DNA from: Sphingomonadaceae bacterium
GTDB lineage: Bacteria > Pseudomonadota > Alphaproteobacteria > Sphingomonadales > Sphingomonadaceae
NCBI GenBank assembly: GCA_025359685.1
Contig: JANYEY010000087.1
Span: 1-34,179, forward strand
Direction of reading: 5' to 3'
DNA: 34,179 nt
Below are positions 8,386 through 17,408 of this stretch, piece after piece. Each line of letters begins with the position of its first letter. The first letter of the stretch is position 1. The translations under genes and the position numbers were made by a program. The notes under the pieces are model-generated. The model was given only the letters and a program-made list of their open reading frames with translations, did not search any database and had not been told where the DNA came from.

Positions 8386-8394
8386 CAATCTAAA

Positions 8395-9204
8395 ATGACC
8401 CAACCAAAGCCACCCACTCCAGACCAGACTGCCCTGCAGCGACTGCTCGCCATCATGGCACGGCTGCGCGATCCGGTGAGCGGCTGCGACTGGGATCTGG
8501 CGCAGGACTTCGCTTCGATCGCGCCGTACACGATCGAGGAAGCCTACGAGGTTGCCGACGCAATCGAACGCGCCGACATGCTCGCGCTCAAGGACGAGCT
8601 TGGTGACCTGCTGCTACAGGTCGTGTTCCATGCCCGCATGGCCGAGGAACTTGGCCTGTTCGCGTTCGCCGACATCGCCTCGGCTATTTCCGACAAGATG
8701 GAAGCCCGCCATCCGCACATCTTTAGTGGCTCACCTGACCTCGGCCAGTCACGCGAATTGCGCTGGGAGGCACTTAAGGCCGAAGAACGCGCAGCCAAGG
8801 GCGATGGCGGCACTCTGGACGGCGTTGCCCATTCGCTGCCAGCGCTGCTCCGCGCCGAGAAGCTGCAGAAACGCGCCGCGCGAGTTGGGTTCGACTGGCC
8901 CGACCCGCAGGGCCCGGCTGACAAGCTGCGTGAAGAAATGGCCGAACTCGCCGAAGCGCACGGTCTTGACCACCAGATCGAGGAAGCCGGCGACCTCCTG
9001 TTCGCGGCGGTCAACCTCGTTCGCGCTTACGGCGTGGCGCCCGAGAATGCGTTGCGCGCCGCCAACCGCAAGTTCGAACGCCGTTTTCGTGCCATGGAGA
9101 TCGCCGCCAAAGCACGCGGCCTCGACTTCGCGTCGCTCTCGCTCGACGATCAAGAAGCGCTATGGCTTGAGGTCAAGCAATCAGAGGCCGGAAAAACGGC
9201 CTAG
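8395..9204 (+). CDS. mazG: Nucleoside triphosphate pyrophosphohydrolase MazG
   Basis: The 269-residue enzyme hydrolyses nucleoside triphosphates to monophosphates and pyrophosphate, cleaning the nucleotide pool and, in E. coli, lowering ppGpp under starvation. The first MazG domain (about 20-130) has the CDWDLAQD start, EEAYEVADAIE and ELGDLLLQVVFHA metal-binding motifs. A second half (about 160-240) repeats the pattern with EEMAELAEAH and EEAGDLLFAAVNLVRA. Length is normal for the two-domain form. It is preceded by the AT-rich gap and probably has its own promoter. Its last 24 bases overlap the end of hflX on the opposite strand. Confidence 0.96.
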   Translation: MTQPKPPTPDQTALQRLLAIMARLRDPVSGCDWDLAQDFASIAPYTIEEAYEVADAIERADMLALKDELGDLLLQVVFHARMAEELGLFAFADIASAISDKMEARHPHIFSGSPDLGQSRELRWEALKAEERAAKGDGGTLDGVAHSLPALLRAEKLQKRAARVGFDWPDPQGPADKLREEMAELAEAHGLDHQIEEAGDLLFAAVNLVRAYGVAPENALRAANRKFERRFRAMEIAAKARGLDFASLSLDDQEALWLEVKQSEAGKTA

Positions 9205-10512
9205 ATCACGCGCGGCGAGCCGAACCTCCAGCCGGGTCAGCGGGCCGCGTTCGTCACTTCCCGCTGCACTTTCGCCTAGCACCTCGCCATTGGCGTGCAG
9301 CCAGGCGATCCGCTGACCATCGCTGGCCGAAAGCGTGAAGGTGTGCAGCTTGGCTCCTTGCGTGAGCGTGCGGCTGATCGCCTCGAGCAGCGCACCACAG
9401 CCCAGTCCGGTCAACGCCGAGACCGGGACGGCCACGCGATCCTCGCGGTTTTCAGCCAGTTCGAGCAATTCCGCAGTCTGGTCCGGGCTCAGCAGGTCCC
9501 ATTTGTTCCAGACTTCAAGCAGCGGGATGGTCGGCACCTCCCCCTCCGCTTCCAGCAGCCCAAGATCGCGCAGGATTGCCAGCACTTCGTGCTTCTGGGC
9601 GATTGTGTCAGGATTGGCCATATCACGGACATGGACGATCACGTCCGCCGCGGTGACTTCTTCCAAGGTCGCGCGGAATGCGGCGATGAGCTGGGTCGGC
9701 AGATCTGAAATGAAACCGACCGTGTCCGAGAGGATCACCTTGTCCACGCCGGGTAGCCGCACGCTGCGCATCGTCGGATCGAGCGTTGCGAACAACAGGT
9801 CTTCGGCCATGACCGTTGCGCCGGTGAGCCGGTTGAACAGCGTGCTTTTGCCGGCATTGGTATAGCCGACCAGCGCGATTACCGGCCACGGTGCCTTTTC
9901 GCGCCGATTGCGATGGAGTCCGCGAGTGCGGCGGACTTGCTCAAGCTCTTTGCGCAGTTTTGCCATGCGGTCGCGGATCAGGCGGCGGTCGGCTTCGATC
10001 TGGGTTTCGCCCGGCCCGCCAAGAAAGCCGAAGCCGCCCCGCTGGCGTTCAAGGTGCGTCCAGCTGCGCACCAGTCGCCCGGCCTGGTAATCGAGGTGCG
10101 CCAGTTCAACTTGCAGCCGCCCTTCGGCAGTTGCCGCACGTTCACCGAAGATCTCGAGGATCAGGCCGGTGCGGTCGATCACCTTGCGCTTGAGTTTTTC
10201 CTCGAGGTTGCGCTGCTGGATTGCAGTCAGGCTGCCGTCGACCACTACCAGTCCGGCATCGCCAAGGTTGCAGGCGACGTCGATGTTCTGGATCTGCCCT
10301 TCCCCGAACAGTGTGGCGGCGCGCGCCTCGCGGATCGGGATGGCCACGGCATCGACCACTTCGAGGCCGATCGCCAGCGCCAGTCCGCGCGCTTCTTCAA
10401 GCCGGGCCGCGCTGTCGATGTTTGCAGAGCCCCTGCCCCGAAACTCGGGATAGACGATCAGCGCCCGCGCACTGCGCGAGACTTCGCCATCGGTTTCTTC
10501 CCCGAAGATCAG
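9181..10512 (-). CDS. hflX: GTPase HflX, probably with a non-standard start codon
   Basis: HflX is a ribosome-binding GTPase that splits stalled or stressed 70S ribosomes. The glycine-rich linker [16 protein letters not shown] is followed by G1 [10 protein letters not shown]3 DTVGFISD and G4 NKWD. The first ATG, GTG or TTG in frame is GTG at 10359, but the conserved N-terminal domain continues upstream in the same frame ([10 protein letters not shown], then [16 protein letters not shown]) as far as a TAG at about 10525-10527. Between that stop and 10359 there is no ATG, GTG or TTG. A CTG at 10512 overlaps the hfq stop as CTGA and would give 443 residues; I use it as the boundary with low certainty about the exact codon. 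Starting at GTG gives 392 residues. Confidence 0.9.
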   Translation of the reverse strand: MIFGEETDGEVSRSARALIVYPEFRGRGSANIDSAARLEEARGLALAIGLEVVDAVAIPIREARAATLFGEGQIQNIDVACNLGDAGLVVVDGSLTAIQQRNLEEKLKRKVIDRTGLILEIFGERAATAEGRLQVELAHLDYQAGRLVRSWTHLERQRGGFGFLGGPGETQIEADRRLIRDRMAKLRKELEQVRRTRGLHRNRREKAPWPVIALVGYTNAGKSTLFNRLTGATVMAEDLLFATLDPTMRSVRLPGVDKVILSDTVGFISDLPTQLIAAFRATLEEVTAADVIVHVRDMANPDTIAQKHEVLAILRDLGLLEAEGEVPTIPLLEVWNKWDLLSPDQTAELLELAENREDRVAVPVSALTGLGCGALLEAISRTLTQGAKLHTFTLSASDGQRIAWLHANGEVLGESAAGSDERGPLTRLEVRLAARDLGRFSGL

Positions 10513-11087
10513 CTGGTTTCGCCGTCGTCGCTATCGCCCATCAAATCGATCGGGCCAAGCGGCTGAATGGTTGAGACGGCATGCTTGTAGGCAAGCTGCA
10601 CATAGCCTTCGCGTTCAAGCAGCATGCAGAACAGGTCGAACGCGGCAACGCGGCCTTGCAGCATCACCCCATTGACGAGGAACATGGTGACCTGCACCCC
10701 GCTTTCGCGGACGCTGGAGAGGAACACGTCTTGTAGCAGGCGGACCTTTTTGCCGCCTTCAACCGCGCTGCCGAACTGGGCGACGTCAACCGGCAAGCTC
10801 GGCATGATGGTCGAAACCGCATGCTTGTAGACCAGCTGGGCCTGACCATCGCGGCGCAGCAGGATCGAGAAATTATCGAACCAAGTGACGATCCCCTGCA
10901 GCTTGACGCCCTTGACGAGGAACATGGTCACCGGGACCTTGTTCTTGCGCAACAGGTTGAGGAATTGATCCTGCAGGTTCTGGCCCTTGCCCGAAGGCGG
11001 GCCGCTGGGCACTGCTGGAGTAATTTCGGCGACGTCATCCTCTGCTTTAGCAGGGCGCGGACGTGCGGTGAGCGTACGTGAGGTCAT
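10509..11087 (-). CDS. hfq: Tandem (double-domain) Hfq RNA chaperone
   Basis: Hfq binds small RNAs and mRNAs as a six-fold Sm ring. This 192-residue protein has two complete Hfq domains: residues 36-96 and 115-176, after a 35-residue polar N-terminus. Both keep the proximal-face signature (Gln39/Gln119, FDNF/FDLF, YKHAVST). Domain 1 keeps a basic rim (RKNK, 47-50) and Lys62. Domain 2 has RESG at the rim and Met142 in place of that Lys, so its rim and distal face differ. Three copies could make a pseudo-hexamer (inference). The strings encoding YKHAVST lie exactly 240 bases apart. A good ribosome site (AAGGA) lies eight bases before the ATG. Fused Hfq has, to my memory, been noted in Novosphingobium. 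hflX follows directly. Confidence 0.95.
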   Translation of the reverse strand: MTSRTLTARPRPAKAEDDVAEITPAVPSGPPSGKGQNLQDQFLNLLRKNKVPVTMFLVKGVKLQGIVTWFDNFSILLRRDGQAQLVYKHAVSTIMPSLPVDVAQFGSAVEGGKKVRLLQDVFLSSVRESGVQVTMFLVNGVMLQGRVAAFDLFCMLLEREGYVQLAYKHAVSTIQPLGPIDLMGDSDDGETS

Positions 11088-11197
11088 GGCATCTGTCCTT
11101 CTTGTTGGCGGCCGTCGATACGGTCCGCAATCTGGCCCCTCAGAGAAGAAAAGGCCGGTTTTAGTGCATCTGTCTTACGCCAATGCGCGCGTTCGGT

Positions 11198-11225
11198 AAA
11201 CGCCCTTCATGTTACACGGGCGTTT
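11198..11225 (-). terminator. Hairpin between ntrX and hfq
   Basis: The 8-bp perfect arms AAACGCCC and GGGCGTTT surround a 12-base loop, starting at the last base of the ntrX stop codon. Read on the minus strand the hairpin ends in only three T, so it is a weak intrinsic terminator or an attenuator or processing site. If it works, hfq needs its own promoter in the remaining 110 bases. Confidence 0.5.
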
Positions 11226-12628
11226 CAGAGTTGTACTTCGATTTCCCCCTCTTGATCATCATCGCGGCGCTCAACCATGCCCAGCAGCTTGAGCTTGCGG
11301 TGCAGTGCGGACCGTTCCATCCCGATGAAACTCGCGGTGCGCGAAATATTTCCCGAGAAGCGACGAATTTGCACGCGCAGGTATTCGCGCTCAAAATTCT
11401 CGCGCGCTTCGCGTAGCGGCACACCCATCAGCGAAGGCATGCCATTGTCTCCGTTGACGCGACCCGAAACGACCTCGCTGGGCAGCATGTCAGCTTCGAT
11501 TCTGGCCAGGCGATCGCGCGGGGTGAGGATGATCGTGCGCTCAACCACGTTGCGCAGCTGGCGCACGTTACCGGGCCATTCGTAGCTTTGCAGCGCCGCC
11601 ATCGCCTCGATACTAACCTCTGGCGGCGGAACCCCCTGGTCGGAAGCGAAGCGGGCGAAGAAGTGATCGACCAGCATGGGAATGTCATCGCGCCGTTCGG
11701 CCAGTGACGGGATCGTGACTGGCACCACGTTCAGCCGATAGAACAGATCTTCGCGGAAGCGCCTCTCGGAAATTTCGCGCTCAAGGTCGCGCGCGGTCGA
11801 GGATACAACCCGCACATCGACGCGGATCTGGCGGTTGCCGCCGACCCGGACAAAGGATTGCTCGGTCAGCACGCGCAGGATGCGAGCCTGGGTCGAGAGC
11901 GGCATGTCGGCCACTTCATCGAGATAAAGCGTGCCGCCGTCAGCCATCTCAAGCAGCCCGGCCCGCACCAGTTTGCCATTGGCTTCCTCACCAAACAGCT
12001 CCTGTTCAAATCGTTCCGGCGTGATCCGCGCCGAATTGACGGTGACGAAGGCGTGCTCGGCGCGTCCGCTCCAGCTATGCAGCAGCCGCGCGGCGACTTC
12101 CTTGCCCGATCCGCCCGGGCCGGTGATCAGCAAGCGGCTGCCGGTGTTGGCGACCCGTTTGAGCGTGGCGCGCACCGTGTTGATCGCGGTGCTGTTGCCG
12201 GTGAATTCATCGGCGGTGACAAAGCCTTCGCGCAGCCGGGCGTTTTCGCGCCGCAAGCGGTCGGTCTCGGTCGCGCGCTCGACCAGCAGAAGCAAGCGTT
12301 CCGCCTCGAACGGCTTTTCGATAAAGTCCATCGCCCCGCGCCCGATTGCCGAGACGGCGGTGTCGATGCTGCCGTGCCCGGAGAAGATGATCACCGGCAA
12401 TTCGGGTTCGCGGCTCTTGATCGCGTCGAGCACTTCGAGTCCGTCCATCGGGCTGCCGTGGAGCCATACATCGAGCAAGACCAGACTCGGGCGGCGTTCG
12501 TCGATCATCGCCAGCGCCGAAGTGCTATCCCCGGCCACGCGGCATTCGTAGCCTTCGTCGCTCAGCACGCCGGCCACGAGATCGCGGATATCGCGTTCGT
12601 CATCGACAATCAGGATTTCGAGCGCCAT
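11225..12628 (-). CDS. ntrX: Response regulator NtrX (NtrC family, without GAFTGA)
   Basis: The 467-residue partner of NtrY has a receiver domain (phospho-acceptor Asp53 in LVLLDVW), an AAA+ domain (Walker A GPGGSGKE at 170-177, Walker B GGTLYLDE at 231-238) and a C-terminal Fis-type helix-turn-helix (about 425-455, SGNISRTASFIGMERSALHR). The sigma-54 contact loop is not GAFTGA: after ELFGEE comes ANGKLVRAGLLE. NtrX in alphaproteobacteria is linked to nitrogen, redox and envelope control, and several homologues lack the loop, so it may act as a sigma-70-type regulator. The gene lies 18 bases after ntrY and is clearly in the same operon. Confidence 0.95.
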   Translation of the reverse strand: MALEILIVDDERDIRDLVAGVLSDEGYECRVAGDSTSALAMIDERRPSLVLLDVWLHGSPMDGLEVLDAIKSREPELPVIIFSGHGSIDTAVSAIGRGAMDFIEKPFEAERLLLLVERATETDRLRRENARLREGFVTADEFTGNSTAINTVRATLKRVANTGSRLLITGPGGSGKEVAARLLHSWSGRAEHAFVTVNSARITPERFEQELFGEEANGKLVRAGLLEMADGGTLYLDEVADMPLSTQARILRVLTEQSFVRVGGNRQIRVDVRVVSSTARDLEREISERRFREDLFYRLNVVPVTIPSLAERRDDIPMLVDHFFARFASDQGVPPPEVSIEAMAALQSYEWPGNVRQLRNVVERTIILTPRDRLARIEADMLPSEVVSGRVNGDNGMPSLMGVPLREARENFEREYLRVQIRRFSGNISRTASFIGMERSALHRKLKLLGMVERRDDDQEGEIEVQL

Positions 12629-12646
12629 CGGTTTTTCCTCAACTCA

Positions 12647-14863
12647 TCATTCAGCCGCTTCGGAGGCACGGTGGCCTTCGAGCGGATCGCGCGCAAAACG
12701 CATGGTCACCACGGTCCCGTCAGGATCGCCCGTCGTGAAACTCATTTCCCCCCCATGTTCCTCAACAATCTTGTTGACGATCGCGAGCCCGAGACCGGTG
12801 CCCTTTTCGCGTGTCGTCACGTAAGGCTCGACAATCCGTTCGCGGTCTTGCGGAAGCCCGATCCCGTTGTCGGCGATCTTCACCATGACGTCCTCGGACG
12901 TGCCGATCAGCGTCACCGCAATGCGGCCGCGCCAGGTTTCGTCTTCCTGCTTCGACCGCGCTTCTATCGCTTCGGTGGCGTTCTTGAGCACGTTGGTCAT
13001 AGCCTGACCGAATTGGTGACGGTCGCAGGCGATGATCCCCATGTCCGGATCGGCGGTGAAGGTGAAATTGATTTCCGGGCGCGCCACTTCCTGCAGGAAC
13101 AGGGCCTGCCGCGCGAGATCGACCGGATCCTCGCCGCGGAACACCGGCTTGGGCAGCCGCGCAAACGATGAAAATTCGTCGACCATGCGGCGCAGTTCGC
13201 CAACCTGCCGAATGATCGTGCCGGTCAGCTCCTCGAACAGCTCGCCATCACTTGTCAGTTGCTTGCGGTAGCGCCGCTTGAGCCGCTCGGTCGCGAGCTG
13301 GATCGGGGTCAGCGGATTCTTGATCTCGTGCGCGATGCGCCGCGCCACGTCCGACCAGGCGGCCTGGCGCTGGTCAACCAGCTGGCGGGTGATGTCCTCG
13401 AAAGTGATGACATCGCCCGAGGCCGAACGGGTCGACTTGACTGCCAGCGTCAGCAGTTCGCTGCCCTTTGAATAATGCACGATGCCGCCCTCCGTCCCGC
13501 CTTCGGCAAGGCTGGCAATCTGCGGTGCAATCGCTGCGAGGCGTTCGCCGATGGGAGGTACTGCGTCGCGATCGAGCAGCAGCTTGTGGGCTGAACTGTT
13601 GATGAGGCGGATCTCGCCTTTGGCGTTGGTGCTGATGATCCCTGCGGTGACCGATTCTAGTACCGCCTCGGTGAACGCGCGCCGCTCATCGAGTTGCTGA
13701 TTCGCGCCGACCAGTGCCTGATTCTGTCGTTCGAGCTGCTGCGTCATCCGGTTGAAGGCGCGGTTGAGTAAACCGACCTCGTCCGCTCCGGTGCGGCCTT
13801 CGACCCGCATCGTGAAGTTCCCCGCCCCAACCTGCCGCGCTGCATCGACCAGGTCGTAGAGCGGCTTCACCTGCCGATCGGCAAAACGCAGCGCAAACCA
13901 TACCGACAAACCCACCAGCGCCAGACTGGCGACGAACAGCGCCACGTTGAAGCGCAGCTGCTGGATCCGGGTGCGCTGGGTTAGCTCATCATAGGCACGC
14001 ACGATATTCTGGGCGTGGCCCGCGGAGAGCAGATCGGACTTGCGCTGGGTATAGAGATAAATGCCCGCGCGGCGATCAATCGGGATCACCGCCTGGATCG
14101 AATTGGCGCTCGAACTGACAACGATCCGCTGCCCGCGATCCAGCTCGCGCAAGACCTCGGCTGATACGTTCTCATTGATCGGGACCGGCCCGCTGGCCAC
14201 GATCGGGCGGCGCAGCACGCCGTCAGGCCCGCGCTGCAGGATCGTCGACTGGTCGAGCTTCCGGTGCTGGACCTGATAGGCATAATATTCCTGGAATGAC
14301 GGGCTGGTGACCGATTCCTGGGTTAGGAAATCGCCAAGATCGGCGGCCATGGCCAGCGTCTCGTACTCCATGTCCTTCTGAGTCTGCTCGTAATAGCCGC
14401 GCGCCAGCTGGTTGGCATTTTCGAGCAGGCCGCGTGACTTGTCGGAGAACCAGAATTCCACGCCGGACTGGAACAGGAATGAAGCGAAGATCACGACCAG
14501 CAATGTCGGAACCGCCGCGATCAGCGAGAACAAGAACACCAGGCGGACGTGCAATTGGCCGCTGCGGCCCACCCCCTCGCTCGCGCGCTGCAAGGCAATT
14601 CGCCGGCCCAGTAGGACGAGGATCGCCATCGCCGGAACCAGCGTGCCGATCAGCAGGGTCGCCGTAAGGTCGGTGGGGAGCATTTGCCCCTTCCCTGCTC
14701 TGCTCGTCACGGCAAACCAGGTGATCGCCGTCATGACCACGAAGGCCACGACAGCACCCAGTTCAAGGATCGGGAACAGGTTGGAGCGGCGCGATGCAAT
14801 CTGGATTTGCCGCCAAAGCCGGGGCCAACGCCTGTTGCGTGCGGTTACGGCTACATCCACCAT
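12647..14863 (-). CDS. ntrY: Sensor histidine kinase NtrY
   Basis: ATG at 14863 is preferred over an in-frame TTG at 14893. The membrane kinase has N-terminal transmembrane helices (about residues 26-50, 67-82 and 92-115), a periplasmic sensing region, a further helix near 305-325, a HAMP linker (DRQVKPLYDLVDAARQVG), a PAS domain, a HisKA domain with RIAHEIKNPLTP holding the phospho-accepting His, and a C-terminal ATPase domain (DNGIGLPQD, then KGTGLGLAIV). It phosphorylates NtrX. The periplasmic region suggests an extracellular or envelope signal, unlike the soluble NtrB. It sits between ntrC and ntrX in the standard alphaproteobacterial order. Length is normal. Confidence 0.95.
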   Translation of the reverse strand: MVDVAVTARNRRWPRLWRQIQIASRRSNLFPILELGAVVAFVVMTAITWFAVTSRAGKGQMLPTDLTATLLIGTLVPAMAILVLLGRRIALQRASEGVGRSGQLHVRLVFLFSLIAAVPTLLVVIFASFLFQSGVEFWFSDKSRGLLENANQLARGYYEQTQKDMEYETLAMAADLGDFLTQESVTSPSFQEYYAYQVQHRKLDQSTILQRGPDGVLRRPIVASGPVPINENVSAEVLRELDRGQRIVVSSSANSIQAVIPIDRRAGIYLYTQRKSDLLSAGHAQNIVRAYDELTQRTRIQQLRFNVALFVASLALVGLSVWFALRFADRQVKPLYDLVDAARQVGAGNFTMRVEGRTGADEVGLLNRAFNRMTQQLERQNQALVGANQQLDERRAFTEAVLESVTAGIISTNAKGEIRLINSSAHKLLLDRDAVPPIGERLAAIAPQIASLAEGGTEGGIVHYSKGSELLTLAVKSTRSASGDVITFEDITRQLVDQRQAAWSDVARRIAHEIKNPLTPIQLATERLKRRYRKQLTSDGELFEELTGTIIRQVGELRRMVDEFSSFARLPKPVFRGEDPVDLARQALFLQEVARPEINFTFTADPDMGIIACDRHQFGQAMTNVLKNATEAIEARSKQEDETWRGRIAVTLIGTSEDVMVKIADNGIGLPQDRERIVEPYVTTREKGTGLGLAIVNKIVEEHGGEMSFTTGDPDGTVVTMRFARDPLEGHRASEAAE

Positions 14864-14928
14864 CGTTGCGAGATTACAACACCAGTGTGGCAATTATGCA
14901 AGGCAATTCAGCCCGCCTTGCGCTCGCT

Positions 14929-16332
14929 TCAGCGCTGTAACAGCACCGGATCGATAGCGAGGTCGGTCAGCCGCTTGCGCAGGGTGTTGCGATTGATCCC
15001 TAGATGTTGCGCAGCGCGAAGCTGGTTGCCGCCAGTTGTGCGCAACACGGCTTCAAACAAGGGGCGCTCGAACGCGGCGAGAGCGGCATCATAGATTGCG
15101 CCGGGGGCTATCTCGTTGTCGCGCAGCCAGGCCCCGACCGCTCCTTCGAATGTACCGCCTTCACCACCATTGTTTTCCGTTTCGGTCGTCTCAAGCAATG
15201 CCTCCAGCGCCGCCGAACTTACCAGGTCTTCCCGGGCCAGCAGTGCGACCCGGTAGACCAGGTTGCGCAATTCACGCACGTTGCCGCGCCACGGCTGTGC
15301 GGCAAGCAAGGCTGCGGCATCGTCTGAGAAGCGCCGGCGCTGAAGGCCATCGGCAGCGGCGAGCTGGAGGAAATGCTGCGCCAGTGCAGGCACGTCATCC
15401 CGGCGCTCGCGCAAAGGCGGCAAGGTGATGGGGACGACGTTGAGCCGGTAATAGAGGTCTTCACGAAAAGCGCCGCTAGCGATCAACGGTGCCAGATCGC
15501 GGTTGGTAGCGGCGATGATACGCACGTCGACTGCGATTTCCTCGCGTCCGCCAACCCGGCGGATCTGGCCCGATTGCAAAGCGCGCAGTAGCCGCGTCTG
15601 CGCATCGATCGGCATGTCGCCGATTTCGTCGAGGAACAGGGTTCCGCCCTGGGCCTGTTCGAACTTGCCCTGATGGCGCGCGACTGCCCCGGTGAACGCG
15701 CCCTTCTCGTGCCCGAACAGTTCGCTTTCGATCAAATCCGCGGGGATCGCCGCAGTGTTGACCGCCACGAATGGGCCTGCCTTGCGTTGGCCAAGCTGGT
15801 GGATTGCCTCGGCGACAAGCTCTTTGCCGGTGCCGCTTTCACCCAGCACCAAAACGGTCAGGTCATTGCGCAGGACCCGCGTTATCATTCGGTAGACCGA
15901 CTGCATCGGCGCTGATCGACCGACGAGCGGCAGGCCTGCCGGTGCAGCCTCGGCCGGGTCGCCAGCGCGCATTGCTGCATTGCCGACTGCCGCGCGAACG
16001 GTCTGGACCAGTTCATCCAGATCGAATGGCTTCGGGAAATACTCGAAGGCCCCGGTATCGCTGGCCCGCACTGCGGTATCGAGCGTGTTTTGCGCCGAGA
16101 GCACGATTATCGGCATGTCGGGCGCCGCCTGGTGCACCACGCCCAGGGTTTCGAGCCCGTCACCGTCGGTCAGCATGACGTCGGTCACCAGCGCGGCATA
16201 GTTACTGTTGGCGAGCAGACTGTCGCGTTCGGCGATGGAATCGCAGCCGGTCACCGCAAAGCCCTCCGCCTCCAGCGCGGCGGTGATGACCAGCGCGATG
16301 CTGGCGTCGTCCTCGACCAGAAGAACGGTCAT
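14929..16332 (-). CDS. ntrC: Nitrogen regulation response regulator NtrC
   Basis: The 467-residue sigma-54 activator has a receiver domain (Asp51 in LVTDVML), an AAA+ domain with Walker A GESGTGKE (164-171), an intact GAFTGA loop (211-216) and Walker B GGTLFLDEIGD, then a C-terminal Fis-type DNA-binding domain (LRAAQHLGINRNTLRKRL). Phosphorylated NtrC should activate nitrogen-scavenging genes such as glnA, glnK and amtB at low nitrogen. It overlaps ntrB by four bases. The gap to ntrY is about 65 bases and shows no clear terminator. Confidence 0.96.
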   Translation of the reverse strand: MTVLLVEDDASIALVITAALEAEGFAVTGCDSIAERDSLLANSNYAALVTDVMLTDGDGLETLGVVHQAAPDMPIIVLSAQNTLDTAVRASDTGAFEYFPKPFDLDELVQTVRAAVGNAAMRAGDPAEAAPAGLPLVGRSAPMQSVYRMITRVLRNDLTVLVLGESGTGKELVAEAIHQLGQRKAGPFVAVNTAAIPADLIESELFGHEKGAFTGAVARHQGKFEQAQGGTLFLDEIGDMPIDAQTRLLRALQSGQIRRVGGREEIAVDVRIIAATNRDLAPLIASGAFREDLYYRLNVVPITLPPLRERRDDVPALAQHFLQLAAADGLQRRRFSDDAAALLAAQPWRGNVRELRNLVYRVALLAREDLVSSAALEALLETTETENNGGEGGTFEGAVGAWLRDNEIAPGAIYDAALAAFERPLFEAVLRTTGGNQLRAAQHLGINRNTLRKRLTDLAIDPVLLQR

Positions 16333-17408
16333 GCTGCGGCCTCGCGCATGGTTGGGCGGCGCTCAGCGGCGAGCGGCAGGTGGACCCGGAAATGGGTGAG
16401 CCCGGCAGTTTCGTCGCGATCGTAGGTAACGCGGCCGTTCATATCGCTGACCAGGCGCCGCACTAGTGCGAGGCCCAGCCCCTGCCCGCTCTTCTTGGAC
16501 GAGACGAAGGGTTCGAAGATATGGTCGCGCAGCGCGGCGTCGATGCCGCGACCGTTGTCGCTGACCCTAAGCTCGATCGGCAGCCGAACAGCACCGCCAT
16601 CGGTGCTGCGATGCAGCTGCAGGCCGCTGGCGAAGCGCGACCGCACAATGATCCGCGGCGCTGCGACGGCGGTCGTTGCATCTGCGGCATTCGAAATGAG
16701 GTTGATCAGAACCTGCACCAAGGTGTCGATATTGCCGAGTACCGGCGGGAGCGAGGGATCGAATTCTTCAGCGATTGCCGGTGACTTGCCGCCAGCTTCC
16801 ATGACGGCGCGCGCCCGGCGGACTGCTTCATGCAAGTTGCAGGGCTGCAATTTCGGCGGAGTCCGGCGAGACAGGGACTGCATCTGATCGATCAGTTTGG
16901 CGATCCGGTCGACCTCGTCAGCGATCAACGTCGTCAGCGCGAGATCCTTGCCTTCGGCCTTGCGGGAGAGCAACTGCGCTGCGCCCCGGATCCCGGCCAG
17001 CGGGTTCTTGATCTCATGCGCCAGCACCTCGGGCGCGCGAACCACGCTATCCTCGCCCTGGGTTTCACGCATGGCCTCGGCCCCGCGCACGTCGTGCAGC
17101 GTGAGCACTTGCCAGCCGGGCTGGTCAATCACAGGGGCCACCGTCACATCGACCCGGCGCGGCCCCTGCCCTGCGATCATTACCCCGGTCGCGCGGGCGG
17201 ATAGCTGCGCGTCGGTCTCGGCGAGCCGCGCGGCGAGTAGCGGTTCATCGAAACGCAGGTGCTCGCCAATCGAGCGACCTGACAGACGCCGAAAACTCTG
17301 CCCAAGCAATTGCTCGGCCGCCGGATTGGCCGCCGCGACCACCTGCCCCGGCCCTAGCAGCAGCACCGCGTGCGTCATGCTCGCAAGCTGGCGTGCCGCG
17401 TCAGGCAT
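16329..17408 (-). CDS. ntrB: Nitrogen regulation histidine kinase NtrB
   Basis: ATG at 17408 overlaps the dusB stop as ATGA and begins [15 protein letters not shown], matching the family; an upstream in-frame start would add 43 unrelated residues antiparallel to nothing known. The 359-residue soluble kinase has an N-terminal PAS domain (about 8-110), a HisKA domain with VLAHEIKNPLAGI holding the active His, and an ATPase domain with SDNGRGID and GQGLGLALV. In the known pathway PII protein controls whether it phosphorylates or dephosphorylates NtrC. The dusB-ntrB-ntrC order is the classical nifR3-ntrBC operon. Confidence 0.95.
   Translation of the reverse strand: MPDAARQLASMTHAVLLLGPGQVVAAANPAAEQLLGQSFRRLSGRSIGEHLRFDEPLLAARLAETDAQLSARATGVMIAGQGPRRVDVTVAPVIDQPGWQVLTLHDVRGAEAMRETQGEDSVVRAPEVLAHEIKNPLAGIRGAAQLLSRKAEGKDLALTTLIADEVDRIAKLIDQMQSLSRRTPPKLQPCNLHEAVRRARAVMEAGGKSPAIAEEFDPSLPPVLGNIDTLVQVLINLISNAADATTAVAAPRIIVRSRFASGLQLHRSTDGGAVRLPIELRVSDNGRGIDAALRDHIFEPFVSSKKSGQGLGLALVRRLVSDMNGRVTYDRDETAGLTHFRVHLPLAAERRPTMREAAA

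Noticed and set aside
11858..13171. 437-codon plus-strand frame across ntrX and ntrY
   Set aside because: It crosses two well-supported minus-strand genes and their gap, and shows no domain or ribosome site.
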